Assembly: GCA_037355855.1 (NCBI GenBank)
Contig: CM074759.1
Location: 5,208,001 to 5,272,000, forward strand
Origin: Pseudo-nitzschia pungens
Lineage: Eukaryota > Bacillariophyta > Bacillariophyceae > Bacillariales > Bacillariaceae
DNA: 64,000 nt
Reading direction: 5' to 3'
Shown: one piece after another, positions 1 through 8,828 of the stretch
Layout: every line of letters starts with the position of its first letter
How positions within the stretch are numbered: position 1 is the first letter of the stretch
Notes under the pieces: generated by a model
Told to the model about the DNA's origin: nothing
Databases searched by the model: none
What the model saw: the letters and a program-made list of their open reading frames with translations, nothing else
Position numbers and translations under genes: made by a program

Positions 1-1
1 A

Positions 2-3000
2 TGGATGGAAAGAACCATTCCCATGAAGGACACCTCTCTATACCATGAATCTAACTACACCATGCTCATGGAAGAACTCGAAGACGCTGAACTCTTTGCT
101 GATGATCTAACCTTCACCAATCCATACAAGTCCAAAGTCATCTTAGACAGAGCCTACCAAGAAACAGATCCATCCACAGTCGCACAACAACAGTCCCACA
201 TGTCCGAAACAGAGCAGCAGCAGTTCCAAGCAATACTAAACAAGTACCCCAATGTATTCAATGGAGAACTTGGAAAATATCCACACAAGAAGATCTCTCT
301 AAGACTGAAGCCTGGATCCAAGCCCATACACAAGAAGCCTTACCCAGTTGCATACAAACGAGAAGACCTATTCAAAAGGGAGCTCCAAAATCTTTGTAAT
401 GATGGAGTCCTCAAGCGTTGCACTGGACCGGCTGAATGGGCCTTCCCAACCTTCATAGTACCAAAGAAAGACAACCGAGTTAGATGGGTATCAGACTTCA
501 GAGAACTCAATGAACTCCTTGAACGCAGACCATATCCTATACCAAGAATACAAGATATCATGAACAAGAGGGGCAAATATACCCACTTCACCAAAATTGA
601 CTTGTCCATGCAATACTACTGCTTTGAACTCGATGACGCAAGCAAGAAACTTTGCACCATAGTAACTCCATATGGATGCTATGAATATCAAAGACTACCA
701 ATGGGAGTTAAAGTCTCCCCGGACGTTGCTCAACAGCTTATGGAAGACATCTTACAAGATACAGACTGCACTGTGTACATAGATGATATTGGCATCTGGA
801 CCAATGGATCCTTTGACCTACACATGAAAACCATCGACAAGATCCTAAACCGGCTCAACCAGAATGGACTTAAATGCAACCCACTCAAGTGTGACTGGGC
901 TGTACAAGAAACCGACTTCCTCGGTTACTGGATGACACCTACAGCAGTCAAGCCTTGGCGCAAAAAGATTGAAGCCATCCTACATATGGACCGGCCCAGA
1001 ACTGTGACCCAAGTCAAATCCTTCCTAGGAGCAGTAGGATACTACAGGGACATGTGGCCTCGCAGGTCCCATGTCCTAGCTCCTCTCTTTGATCTTACTG
1101 GTGGCCCCAAGAAAACTCCTCAAACTGCGGCCATCAAAGGCAACCAACGCAAAGCCCCTTCAGCTTTCACTTGGGGACCAGCTCAAGATAAAGCCTTTCA
1201 AGAAATGAAAGCAATGGTAGCAGCGGATGCGTTGAACACCTATCCAGACCTTAAAAAGCCCTTTGAACTGTACACTGATGCCTCAGACCTACAGCTTGGC
1301 GCTGCTATTCTACAAGATGGTAAGCCTATAGCCTATTGGTCCAAGAAACTATCTGATGCCCAAAAGAACTACACTACTATGGAGAAAGAACTCCTCGCAA
1401 TAGTCCTGTGCTGCAAAGAATACAGGAAAATGCTACTTGGTGGTGTTATCAATGTATACACTGACCATAAGAACCTTACATTCAAAACACTCTCAGTCCA
1501 ACGAGTCCTCCGGTGGAGACTATTCCTTGAAGAATTTGGCGTCAACCTCACTTATGTAGAAGGCAAGAAAAATGTTCTTGCTGATGCCTTCTCCAGACTA
1601 CCCCGGATGGATCCACCTACTGAGGGGAAGAAAGCCCTTACAAAGGGCACTCTCGTGAATTTTTTGAAACTTGAAGTCCCTAAACAAGATCAAGAACTGT
1701 TTTTAGCAGAGTTCCCCAATCTATTCCAGCACTTATGCAATGACGCAGACCAGGAACTACAAGCCTGCCTGCTGAACAATGAGTGCCTTGTCAACCTACC
1801 AAACAACCAGGATCTGGAATGCCCGGTTAACTACTCCAATATTTATCTCCATCAGCAAAAGGACCCCACTGTCAAGTTCAAGATTCAATCCAAAGCCTTC
1901 TTCTACCAAGAATTAGAAGGCAACAACATCCTATGCTATGCCAACCACTCCAATCCAGATAACTGGAGAATCTACATACCAAGCTCTCTCACGAATGATA
2001 CCATCAAATGGTATCACCTCCTGTTGGGTCATTGTGGATCCACCAGGCTTTATCAAACCATCTCAGCACGATTCTATGCTGACAATTTATCCAATCTCTG
2101 CAAGACCTACATATGCCCGGACAACTGCATTAAGTACAAAAACCATCACTCCAAGTATGGCAAACTTCCTCCAAAAGAAGCCCCACTAGCGCCGTTCAAT
2201 GAGGTACATGTTGACCTCATTGGCCCTTGGAAGATTACAGCTCAAGGCAAGACCTATAACTTCAAAGCCTTAACCTGCATTGATCCGGTCACCAATCTAC
2301 TTGAAATCATCAGAATCAGAGACAAGTCCTCCCAGCATGTATCAGACCAATTCAAGAACTGTTGGCTCTCTAGATACCCAAGACCAATCAGATGCGTTCA
2401 TGACAATGGTGGGGAATTCCTAGGAGCTGAATTCCAGACAACACTCAAACAATATGGGATTCAGTCCACTCCTACCACAGTGAAGAATCCACAGTCGAAC
2501 GCCATCTGTGAAAGAGTCCATCATACAGTGGCTGATATCCTCAGAGTTTTGGTACATGTGAAAAGTCAACTAATGGATAATGCCCTCGCAACCTGCATGC
2601 ATGCTTCCAGATGCGCTGTCAATGCTGCCCTACAGGCCTCTCCAGGGTCCCTGGTATTCAATCGAGACATGTTGATTGATCATCTACCACTGACCTCTAA
2701 TCTGTTAGCCCTACAACAGCTCAGACAACAAGGGATTAATAAGAACCTGCTCAGGGACAATGCCAAGAGAATCAATCATACCTTTCAAGTTAATGATAAG
2801 GTATGGATGCAAGAGCCCGATCCTGACAAACTACAGCCCCGGAAGACAGGACCTTTCCCAATTACACAAGTTAACCCAAATGGAACAGTCAAACTGCAAC
2901 GATCTCCGTCAGTGGTCGAAACCGTGAATATCCATAAGATAACCCCGTATCAAGAACCATCGTCGGAGCTGCAATCAGATCAATCGGAGTCTCCATTGGA

Positions 3001-3070
3001 TGAGTCCCCTGATCTTCAGTCCAGCCAATCAAATGACTCCAATTGCTCAACGAGTCACTGGTCGGCTTAA
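2..3070 (+). CDS. pol: Ty3/gypsy pol: RT, RNase H and integrase (5' partial)
   Basis: Polyprotein that copies the element RNA and integrates the cDNA. The frame is open from base 2 to TAA at 3068-3070, about 1022 codons, with no frameshift. Counting from the ATG at base 5: RT at about residues 95-350 with YIDD at 258-261 (followed by IG, where the family usually has IL); RNase H at about 418-540 (YTDAS at 423, MEKELLAI near 460, YTDHKN near 486); integrase HHCC finger at about 670-705; catalytic core D near 736 (HVDLIGP), D at 800 (DNGGEF) and E near 836 (CERVH); then a GPF-like module (KTGPFPI). Protease and gag are cut off by the window edge. The tail after the GPF module is rich in Ser, Gln and Asp. 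This is the best preserved Ty3 pol here and could be functional; the missing 5' part prevents a verdict. Confidence 0.93.
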   Translation, partial: WMERTIPMKDTSLYHESNYTMLMEELEDAELFADDLTFTNPYKSKVILDRAYQETDPSTVAQQQSHMSETEQQQFQAILNKYPNVFNGELGKYPHKKISLRLKPGSKPIHKKPYPVAYKREDLFKRELQNLCNDGVLKRCTGPAEWAFPTFIVPKKDNRVRWVSDFRELNELLERRPYPIPRIQDIMNKRGKYTHFTKIDLSMQYYCFELDDASKKLCTIVTPYGCYEYQRLPMGVKVSPDVAQQLMEDILQDTDCTVYIDDIGIWTNGSFDLHMKTIDKILNRLNQNGLKCNPLKCDWAVQETDFLGYWMTPTAVKPWRKKIEAILHMDRPRTVTQVKSFLGAVGYYRDMWPRRSHVLAPLFDLTGGPKKTPQTAAIKGNQRKAPSAFTWGPAQDKAFQEMKAMVAADALNTYPDLKKPFELYTDASDLQLGAAILQDGKPIAYWSKKLSDAQKNYTTMEKELLAIVLCCKEYRKMLLGGVINVYTDHKNLTFKTLSVQRVLRWRLFLEEFGVNLTYVEGKKNVLADAFSRLPRMDPPTEGKKALTKGTLVNFLKLEVPKQDQELFLAEFPNLFQHLCNDADQELQACLLNNECLVNLPNNQDLECPVNYSNIYLHQQKDPTVKFKIQSKAFFYQELEGNNILCYANHSNPDNWRIYIPSSLTNDTIKWYHLLLGHCGSTRLYQTISARFYADNLSNLCKTYICPDNCIKYKNHHSKYGKLPPKEAPLAPFNEVHVDLIGPWKITAQGKTYNFKALTCIDPVTNLLEIIRIRDKSSQHVSDQFKNCWLSRYPRPIRCVHDNGGEFLGAEFQTTLKQYGIQSTPTTVKNPQSNAICERVHHTVADILRVLVHVKSQLMDNALATCMHASRCAVNAALQASPGSLVFNRDMLIDHLPLTSNLLALQQLRQQGINKNLLRDNAKRINHTFQVNDKVWMQEPDPDKLQPRKTGPFPITQVNPNGTVKLQRSPSVVETVNIHKITPYQEPSSELQSDQSESPLDESPDLQSSQSNDSNCSTSHWSA

Positions 3071-3100
3071 TTGCAGGATTCGTTCAATCATGAGGCACTA

Positions 3101-3408
3101 TGTAACATGCTAGCGTAGGCTAGTAGTGTTACGAATTAATAATTAACCGAATCCCACATGGGAATCGAATATAAAGATATCCATATACGGATATCCGGTA
3201 TATATGAACAGGCATGCAGAAGAGAGCGATCGTACGATTAAGGTTACATACAATATATATGTTATATTCAAAGATGGATATCATATAAAGGGATCGCGAT
3301 GACATCATCGCTCATTATTTTCCCTTTTTAATTTGAATCCCATCTCGTAAAGTATAATAGCACACAATTATTCATACTACTCCGAATTTTCTACCTTAGA
3401 GTGTTACA
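3101..3408 (+). repeat. 3' LTR of Gy-1 (308 bp)
   Basis: Begins TGTAACATGC and ends GTGTTACA, so the ends form the inverted repeat TGTAACA/TGTTACA. It matches the Gy-2 LTR at 7999-8305 along its length. Just upstream is a short purine stretch ending GGCACTA, the expected polypurine-tract position. Inside the left end is a hairpin (about 3102-3132). Confidence 0.93.
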
Positions 3409-6400
3409 ACTGTATGATGGACTCGTTCGCAAATGGCATTGGACTGGGGATTCTTCACTGTGGTGGGAATGGACTGAATCCCATATTGCTTGAGAGTAGT
3501 TTGAAATTCAGCTCCTAGGAATTCACCACCATTGTCGTGAACACATCTGATTGGTCTTGGATATCTTGAGAGCCAACAGTTCTTGAATTGGTCTGATACA
3601 TGCTGGGAGGACTTGTCCCTGATTCTGATAATTTCCAGGAGGTTGGTGACAGGATCAATACAGGTTAAGGCTTTGAAGTTGTAATTCTTGCCTTGGGCTG
3701 TAATTTTCCAAGGGCCTATGAGATCAACATGGACCTCATTGAATGGTGCTAGCGGGGCTTCTTTTGGAGGAAGCTTCCCATACTTGGAGTGTTGGTTCTT
3801 GTACTTGATACAGTTGTCTGGGCATATGTATGACTTGCAAAGGTTGGACAAATTGTCGGCGTAGAATCGTGCCGAGATAGTTTGATATAGCCTGGTGGAT
3901 CCACAATGACCCAACAGGAGGTGATACCATTTGATGGTATCGTTCGCGAGAGAGCTTGGTATGTAGATTCTCCAGTTGTCTGGATTGGATTGGTTGGCAT
4001 AGCAGAGGATTTGGTTCCCTTCTAATTCTTGGTAGAAGAAGGCTTTGGATTGGGTCTTGAACTTGATAGTAGGATCCTTTTGCTGATGAAGATAGATATT
4101 GGAGAAGTTCACTGGGCATTCCAAGTCTTGATTGTTTGGTAGGTTGACTAGGCATTCATTGTTCAGCAAACAGGCTTGCAGTTCCTGGTCTGCGTCATTG
4201 CATAAGTGCTTGAATAAGTTGGGGAACTCTGCTAGAAACAGTTCTTCATCTTGCTTGGGGACTTCAAGTTTCAAAAAATCCACGAGAGTGCCCTTACCAA
4301 GGGGTTTCTTCCCCTCTGTAGGTGGATCCATCCGGGGGAGCCTGGAGAAGGCATCAGCAAGAACATTCTTCTTGCCTTCAACATAGGTGAGGTTGACACC
4401 GAATTCTTCAAGGAAAAGTCTCCACCGGAGGACTCGTTGGACTGATAAGGTTCTGAAGGTAGTTCTTATGGTCAGTGTATACGTTGATGACTCCACCGAG
4501 GAGCATCTTTTGGTACTCTTTGCAACAGAGTACGATAGCTAGGAGTTCTTTTTCCATAGTAGTGTAGTTCTTCTGGGCATCGGACAGTTTCTTGGACCAA
4601 TAGGCTATAGGTTTGCCATCCTGTAGTATGGCAGCACCAAGTTGGAGGTCTGAGGCATCAGTGTACAGTTCAAAGGGCTTGTTAAGGTCTGGATAGGTGT
4701 TCAGCGCGTCTGCTGCCACCATGGCTTTCATCTCTTGAAAGGCTTTATCTTGAGCAGGGCCCCAAGTGACGGCCGAAGGAGGTTTCCTCTGTTTGCCCTT
4801 GATGGCAGCTGCTTGGGGAGTCTTTTGTTTCTTGGGACCACCGGTGATATCAAAGAGAGGAGCTAGTACATGGGATCTGCGAGGCCACATATCTCTGTAG
4901 TATCCAACTGCTCCTAGAAAGGACTTGACTTGGGTCACAGTTCTTGGTCGGTCCATATGTAGGATGGCTTCAATTTTCTTTCTCCAAGGCTTAACAGCTG
5001 TAGGCGTCATCCAATAGCCAAGGAAGTCAGTTTCTTGTACAGCCCAATCACATTTGAGTGGGTTGCATTTGAGCCCATTTTGGTTAAGCCTGTCAAGGAT
5101 TTTGTCAATGGTTTTCATATGTAGGTCAAAGGATCCATTGGTCCATACGCCAATATCATCTATGTAGACAGTGCAGTCAGTGTCTTGGAGGATGTCTTCC
5201 ATTAGTTGTTGAGCCACATCTGGAGAAACTTTGACTCCCATTGGTAGTCTTTGGTATTCATAGCAGCCATATGGGGTAACTATGGTGCAGAGTTTCTTGC
5301 TTGCGTCATCCAGTTCAAAGCAGTAGTATTGCATGGACAAGTCAATTTTGGTGAAGTGAGTGTACTTGCCTCTTTTGTTCATGATATCCTGTATTCGGGG
5401 GATTGGATAAGGACGTCTCTCAAGTAGTTCATTGAGCTCTCTGAAGTCTGATACCCATCTAACTCTGTTGTCTTTCTTTGGGACAATAAAGGTAGGGAAT
5501 GCCCATTCAGCTGGTCCAGTGCAACGCTTGAGGACTCCATCATTACAAAGATTCTGGAGCTCCCTTTTGAATAGGTCTTCTCGTTTGTATGCAACTGGAT
5601 AAGGCTTCTTGTGTATGGGCTTGGATCCGGGCTTCAGTCTTAGAGAGATCTTCTTGTGTGGATACTTTCCAAGTTCTCCATAAAGACGTTTGGATATTTG
5701 TTTAGTATCGATTGGAACTGCTGTTGCTCTGCTTTGGACATGTGGGACTGTTGCTGTGCGACTGTGGTTGGATCTGTTTCTTGGTAGGCTCTGTCTAAGA
5801 TGACTTTGGACTTGTATGGGTTGGCGAAGGAGAGATCATCAGCAAAGAGTTCAGCATCTTCCAGTTCTTCCATGAGCATGTTGTAGTTAGATTCATGGTA
5901 TAGGGAGGTGTCCTTCATAGGGATGGTTCTGTCCATCCACTGAACTGCTCCTTCTTTGAATAGGAGATTGATCTTTGCTAGGTGGAGGAAGTCTCTGCCC
6001 AGTATGAGATCATATTTGCAGTTGGGGGAATGGAAGAGCCTTGCCCGTTGCCGGTCGATAGTGTAGTTGCCGAACTCTTGTAACTTGATGTTCTTCATGA
6101 TGACATATTCTGTGGTATCGAAGGTTCCATTTGCTGTGGTAGTTAGAACTTGATGCTTGCTTCTGATTGGTAGTGTGCCAAATGGTAGTGCTCTTTTATG
6201 TATTAGAGTTCCGGAGGATCCACTATCTAGTAGTGCGAGTAGTGGTCTTGCTTTAAGAGGGATGCCTTGTATGTACTGTACTGTAGTTAAGAGAATCGGA
6301 GCCACGTTGCTCTGATTCCGGGATGCCGGTTCTGCTGTATTTGCAGCAGTCGACAGCAGCTTTAAATAATTTTGCTCCAGCGCACCTCCTTTGGTGTAGT

Positions 6401-6740
6401 CTTTGGAATTTTTGGTATTGCAATAGAGATTTTTTGCTGTACCTGTGGACCAATTTCTTGCCAGGGACAAGAGTGGTCTATTTGTTGCTGCTGTCTTCGA
6501 TGCGTCTGTACCCTTGGATCGATTCGATTGTTGTCGATTCGGATCCGTGTTCGGATTGCTTTTTGTATAGAATCGAACTGTTTTTATTGTGGTTGCTGCG
6601 TTTGCAGGCTTTGCTGAGCGCTCAACAGGAATACTCCATCCTGTAGGTTCCTTCCCCTCTGTTCCTGGGAGATCTCCTCCATGCGTCGTCCCAGACAGCA
6701 GGGCTGTGCTGGCATCCAGTTCCTGGGGAGCTGGAGGCAA
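3409..6740 (-). pseudogene. pol: Ty3/gypsy pol of Gy-2, frameshifted and 3'-truncated
   Basis: Close relative of the Gy-1 pol, but split into four reading blocks: protease plus linker (about 6740-5640), a short RT block (5594-5379), RT to early RNase H (5382-4408), and RNase H to integrase (4496-3409). The aspartic protease active site Asp-Ser-Gly lies at about 6219-6227 (context ALLDSGSSGT). RT carries YIDD followed by IG, as in Gy-1. One frameshift, near 5676, is a single-base loss relative to Gy-1; the others lie at about 5385-5600 and about 4450-4490. Integrase is cut after the Glu of the DDE triad by the Gy-1 insertion. It cannot make a full polyprotein. The region before protease (about 6320-6520) is the source-type sequence of the module found antisense in the LINE 5' UTRs. 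Confidence 0.92.
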
Positions 6741-6800
6741 GGTGATTGCTGGTTTAGTGGAAGCCGGGGGCTTCCTTTTAGGCCGGGGGCCTCTGGAGAT

Positions 6801-7838
6801 TCAGGGGAGCCACACGAGTTCCCCATCGATACTCCGTTCGGTTCTTCCACCATGATTGGCATGGTATTCTTCGATTGCAGCGTCACGGGCTGCGTTCATA
6901 TGAGCTTGGAAGGTTTCATTGCTCCCTGGGATCATGAGAGCTTGAGTATGGGTGTGGAAGGACTCAGTTTGGTTGTTACCGGAGCCTTTGTTGTAGTTCT
7001 TGGAGAATCTATTCTTTGGACACTCAGACCAATCATGGTTGTGGCCTGGGATTCTGCAGGGATTGGATTTCTTCTTGTTGTTGTGTCCTTTGGTATTGTG
7101 GTTGGAGTTGCGCTTACGAGAGGTGTTGTTGGAACGCTTGTTTTGTTTGGCGTTGTTCTTGGTGTTCTTTTTGTTTGCTTGTCTCTCGTGACAGCTCATG
7201 TGGTCCACAATGAATTGGACTGTGGTGGTGGCTTGGATGCCACTGTGAATGATGCCGTAGTTTTCGATCCATGCTGAAGGAAAGGAGTGCAGCAAGATAG
7301 TGAGCTTCTCGATGCAAGTGAGTGGAGCGCTGCTGCCTTGTAATTTCTGAGTGTATTTCATTAGGATGAGAATTCGATCGGCATGTTCTTTGCAGGTTAC
7401 TGCTGGGGTCTTTTGGCACTCCGAGCTTCGAAGATAGGTGTGCATGATGTCCCTGGCATCCCTGGCGTTGCAGTAGAGCTTTGTGAAGTCTATGATAGCC
7501 TGCTCGTATCCTCCTATTTCTTCCTGTTCATATTGGAATTCTGTTGGTTCCAAAGGATCCCTGATCATGTCATTCCATTTGCTCTGAGCGTCTGTGGTAA
7601 GACACCGACTGAAGTGAGTGAGGTATCTGTCGACTGGGAGCTGGAGGATATTGGCAGCATTCCTGAAGGATTCTTCTACAAATAGTAGTTCTTCTAGCCC
7701 TCCTGTTTCCGTAAACAGGGGGACTTTCATGCTGTCAGTTTTGTCTTCGTCGACGTTGTACAGGGTGAAGAGCTTGGGTTTGGTCCGATCGAAGGAGCTC
7801 TTGTAAGCAATAGGAGGGTCTCTGTAAAGGCCGGCCAT
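6801..7838 (-). CDS. gag: gag of Gy-2 (capsid/nucleocapsid precursor)
   Basis: Structural protein expected to package element RNA. The start chosen is the ATG at 7838 (MAGLYRDPP): the same N-terminus opens the Gy-3 gag, and the context AACATGGC is favourable. An in-frame ATG 17 codons upstream (7889) is possible. The product is 345 aa. A helical capsid-like region (LEELLFVEESFRNAANIL..., then FIVDHMSCHERQ) is followed by a basic Asn/Lys-rich stretch and a single knuckle, CRIPGHNHDWSEC, which is not the usual C-x2-C-x4-H-x4-C. The protein ends VWLP. The pol frame starts just downstream in another frame, so a frameshift or reinitiation would be needed to make pol. Confidence 0.88.
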   Translation of the reverse strand: MAGLYRDPPIAYKSSFDRTKPKLFTLYNVDEDKTDSMKVPLFTETGGLEELLFVEESFRNAANILQLPVDRYLTHFSRCLTTDAQSKWNDMIRDPLEPTEFQYEQEEIGGYEQAIIDFTKLYCNARDARDIMHTYLRSSECQKTPAVTCKEHADRILILMKYTQKLQGSSAPLTCIEKLTILLHSFPSAWIENYGIIHSGIQATTTVQFIVDHMSCHERQANKKNTKNNAKQNKRSNNTSRKRNSNHNTKGHNNKKKSNPCRIPGHNHDWSECPKNRFSKNYNKGSGNNQTESFHTHTQALMIPGSNETFQAHMNAARDAAIEEYHANHGGRTERSIDGELVWLP

Positions 7839-7980
7839 GTTGGGTTTAGTTGCTGCTTGTTGAAGGTTGGTTGCTTGTTGGAGATACAAGTTGCCTCTGT
7901 TGTTGAGGCTATTGGTATTTTCGATGTTTTTGGTTTGATTTAGAGTTCAGTACTGAATTCTACTACTGTTCCTACGTGAA

Positions 7981-7998
7981 AGCGGACAGTAATTACTG
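7981..7998 (-). promoter_or_regulatory. Putative primer-binding-site region of Gy-2
   Basis: The 18 bases directly after the 5' LTR read CAGTAATTACTGTCCGCT on the minus strand, identical to 31411-31428 in Gy-3. The site does not begin with TGG, as a site for an intact tRNA 3' CCA end would. Its first 12 bases are a perfect palindrome. The position argues for first-strand priming; the primer is unknown. Confidence 0.6.
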
Positions 7999-8305
7999 TG
8001 TAACACTCTAAGGTAGAAATTCGGAGTAGTATGAATAATTGTGTGTTATTTCACTTTACGAGATGGGATTGAAATTAAAGGGAGGAAATAATGAGCGATG
8101 ATGTCATCGCGATCTCCTTATATCATATCCATCTCTGAATATAACATATATTTCGTATGTAACCTTAATCATACGATCTCTCTTTTCTGCATGCCGGTTC
8201 CTACATACTAGACATCCATGTATGGATATCTTTATATCCGATTCCCATGTGGGATTCGGTTAATTATTGATTCGTAACATTACTAGCCTACGCTAGCATG
8301 TTACA
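7999..8305 (-). repeat. 5' LTR of Gy-2 (307 bp)
   Basis: Matches the Gy-1 LTR, with TGTAACATGC at the 8305 end and GTGTTACA at the 7999 end. It borders the primer-site region on one side and the copia fragment on the other. Confidence 0.93.
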
Positions 8306-8529
8306 GAGCCAATCCCTGATCTTGAGACTGATATGATCCAGAGGAGAAAGCAATGGGGACCATCTATTGATACGGACAGGTACAGCAAGATTGATTTGGA
8401 CCGGCTCTCCAGGATATGGGACATATCTGAAAGGAAGGCAAGGGCAATCCTGAGGGTGACTACACAAAAAAGGGTTTAGGAACCCCCAGCATCCCCTGGT
8501 TAGAAGGCTTCCAACGCAGAGTTTTAGAA
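8306..8529 (+). pseudogene. Co-1 Ty1/copia fragment: GAG-pre-integrase region
   Basis: Translation gives WDISERKARAILRVTTQ and, after a one-base slip in the A6 run at 8466-8471, NPQHPLVRRLPTQSFR. This is the pre-integrase segment typical of Ty1/copia polyproteins (TTQ..., then ...HPL.RR). Its last 19 bases (8511-8529) recur at 22238-22256, where the same frame continues into integrase. This is therefore the left flank of the LINE-A insertion and part of one copia element, whose upstream portion is interrupted at 8305 by Gy-2. Confidence 0.87.
8510..8529. repeat. Left target-site duplication of LINE-A
   Basis: CCAACGCAGAGTTTTAGAA (8511-8529, plus a matching T before it) is repeated exactly at 22237-22256 on the other side of LINE-A. 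Length and position fit target-primed reverse transcription. Confidence 0.92.
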
Positions 8530-8828
8530 TAATAATAATATACGTATTTAAATAACTTTAATCACCAAAGGTGAAACTAAATTACTCAGTCTGTAACCAG
8601 ACTTTAACGTCGCCTCCATCATAGAGTCAGGACCCCAAGTGGCAGAACGACAAATTTTCAAACAAACCTTGAACATCAAGCAGGGAAAAAGACAAACAAG
8701 TCCCACAAAAGAGGGAATTGAGATAAAGTGAAATGGGAATGAAGATATTGGGATAAGATCCAGTATCAAAAGGGATGGGACAGGATAAGAAGCAGGAACA
8801 GAAGACAAAACCAAGGTACAAAGTGTAA
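8530..8828 (-). other. LINE-A 3' UTR with ATT-repeat tail
   Basis: About 300 bp from the ORF2 stop to the microsatellite-like tail TTATTATTATT on the minus strand. No poly(A) is present. The block ending ...TTATTTAAATACGTAT recurs in LINE-B, F and G and is probably what the ORF2 enzyme recognises. Confidence 0.8.

Larger units (their letters stand above)
1..3408 (+). mobile_element. Gy-1: Ty3/gypsy LTR retrotransposon, 3' part
   Basis: The element enters the window inside pol and ends with a 308-bp 3' LTR. Gene order is protease linker, RT, RNase H, integrase, which is the Ty3 order (integrase after RNase H). Directly after the LTR, at 3409, the sequence becomes the integrase of Gy-2 on the opposite strand. 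Gy-1 is therefore inserted into Gy-2, and its 5' LTR, gag and left target duplication lie before base 1. The right duplication should begin ACTGT at 3409 if this family duplicates 5 bp, as Gy-3 does. Confidence 0.95.
3409..8305 (-). mobile_element. Gy-2: Ty3/gypsy element, truncated in integrase by Gy-1
   Basis: Reading leftward from 8305: 5' LTR (8305-7999), primer-site region, gag, then protease, RT, RNase H and integrase up to the Glu-Arg-Val-His-His motif. There the sequence stops exactly at the outer edge of the Gy-1 LTR. The rest of integrase and the 3' LTR must lie left of base 1. Its outer LTR edge abuts a Ty1/copia fragment at 8306, so Gy-2 itself is inserted into Co-1. Confidence 0.92.

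Noticed and set aside
6681..7277. Hydrophobic plus-strand ORF resembling a membrane protein
   Set aside because: Antisense shadow of Gy-2 gag and gag/pol junction; the Val/Leu richness comes from the reverse complement of Asn/Lys/His codons.
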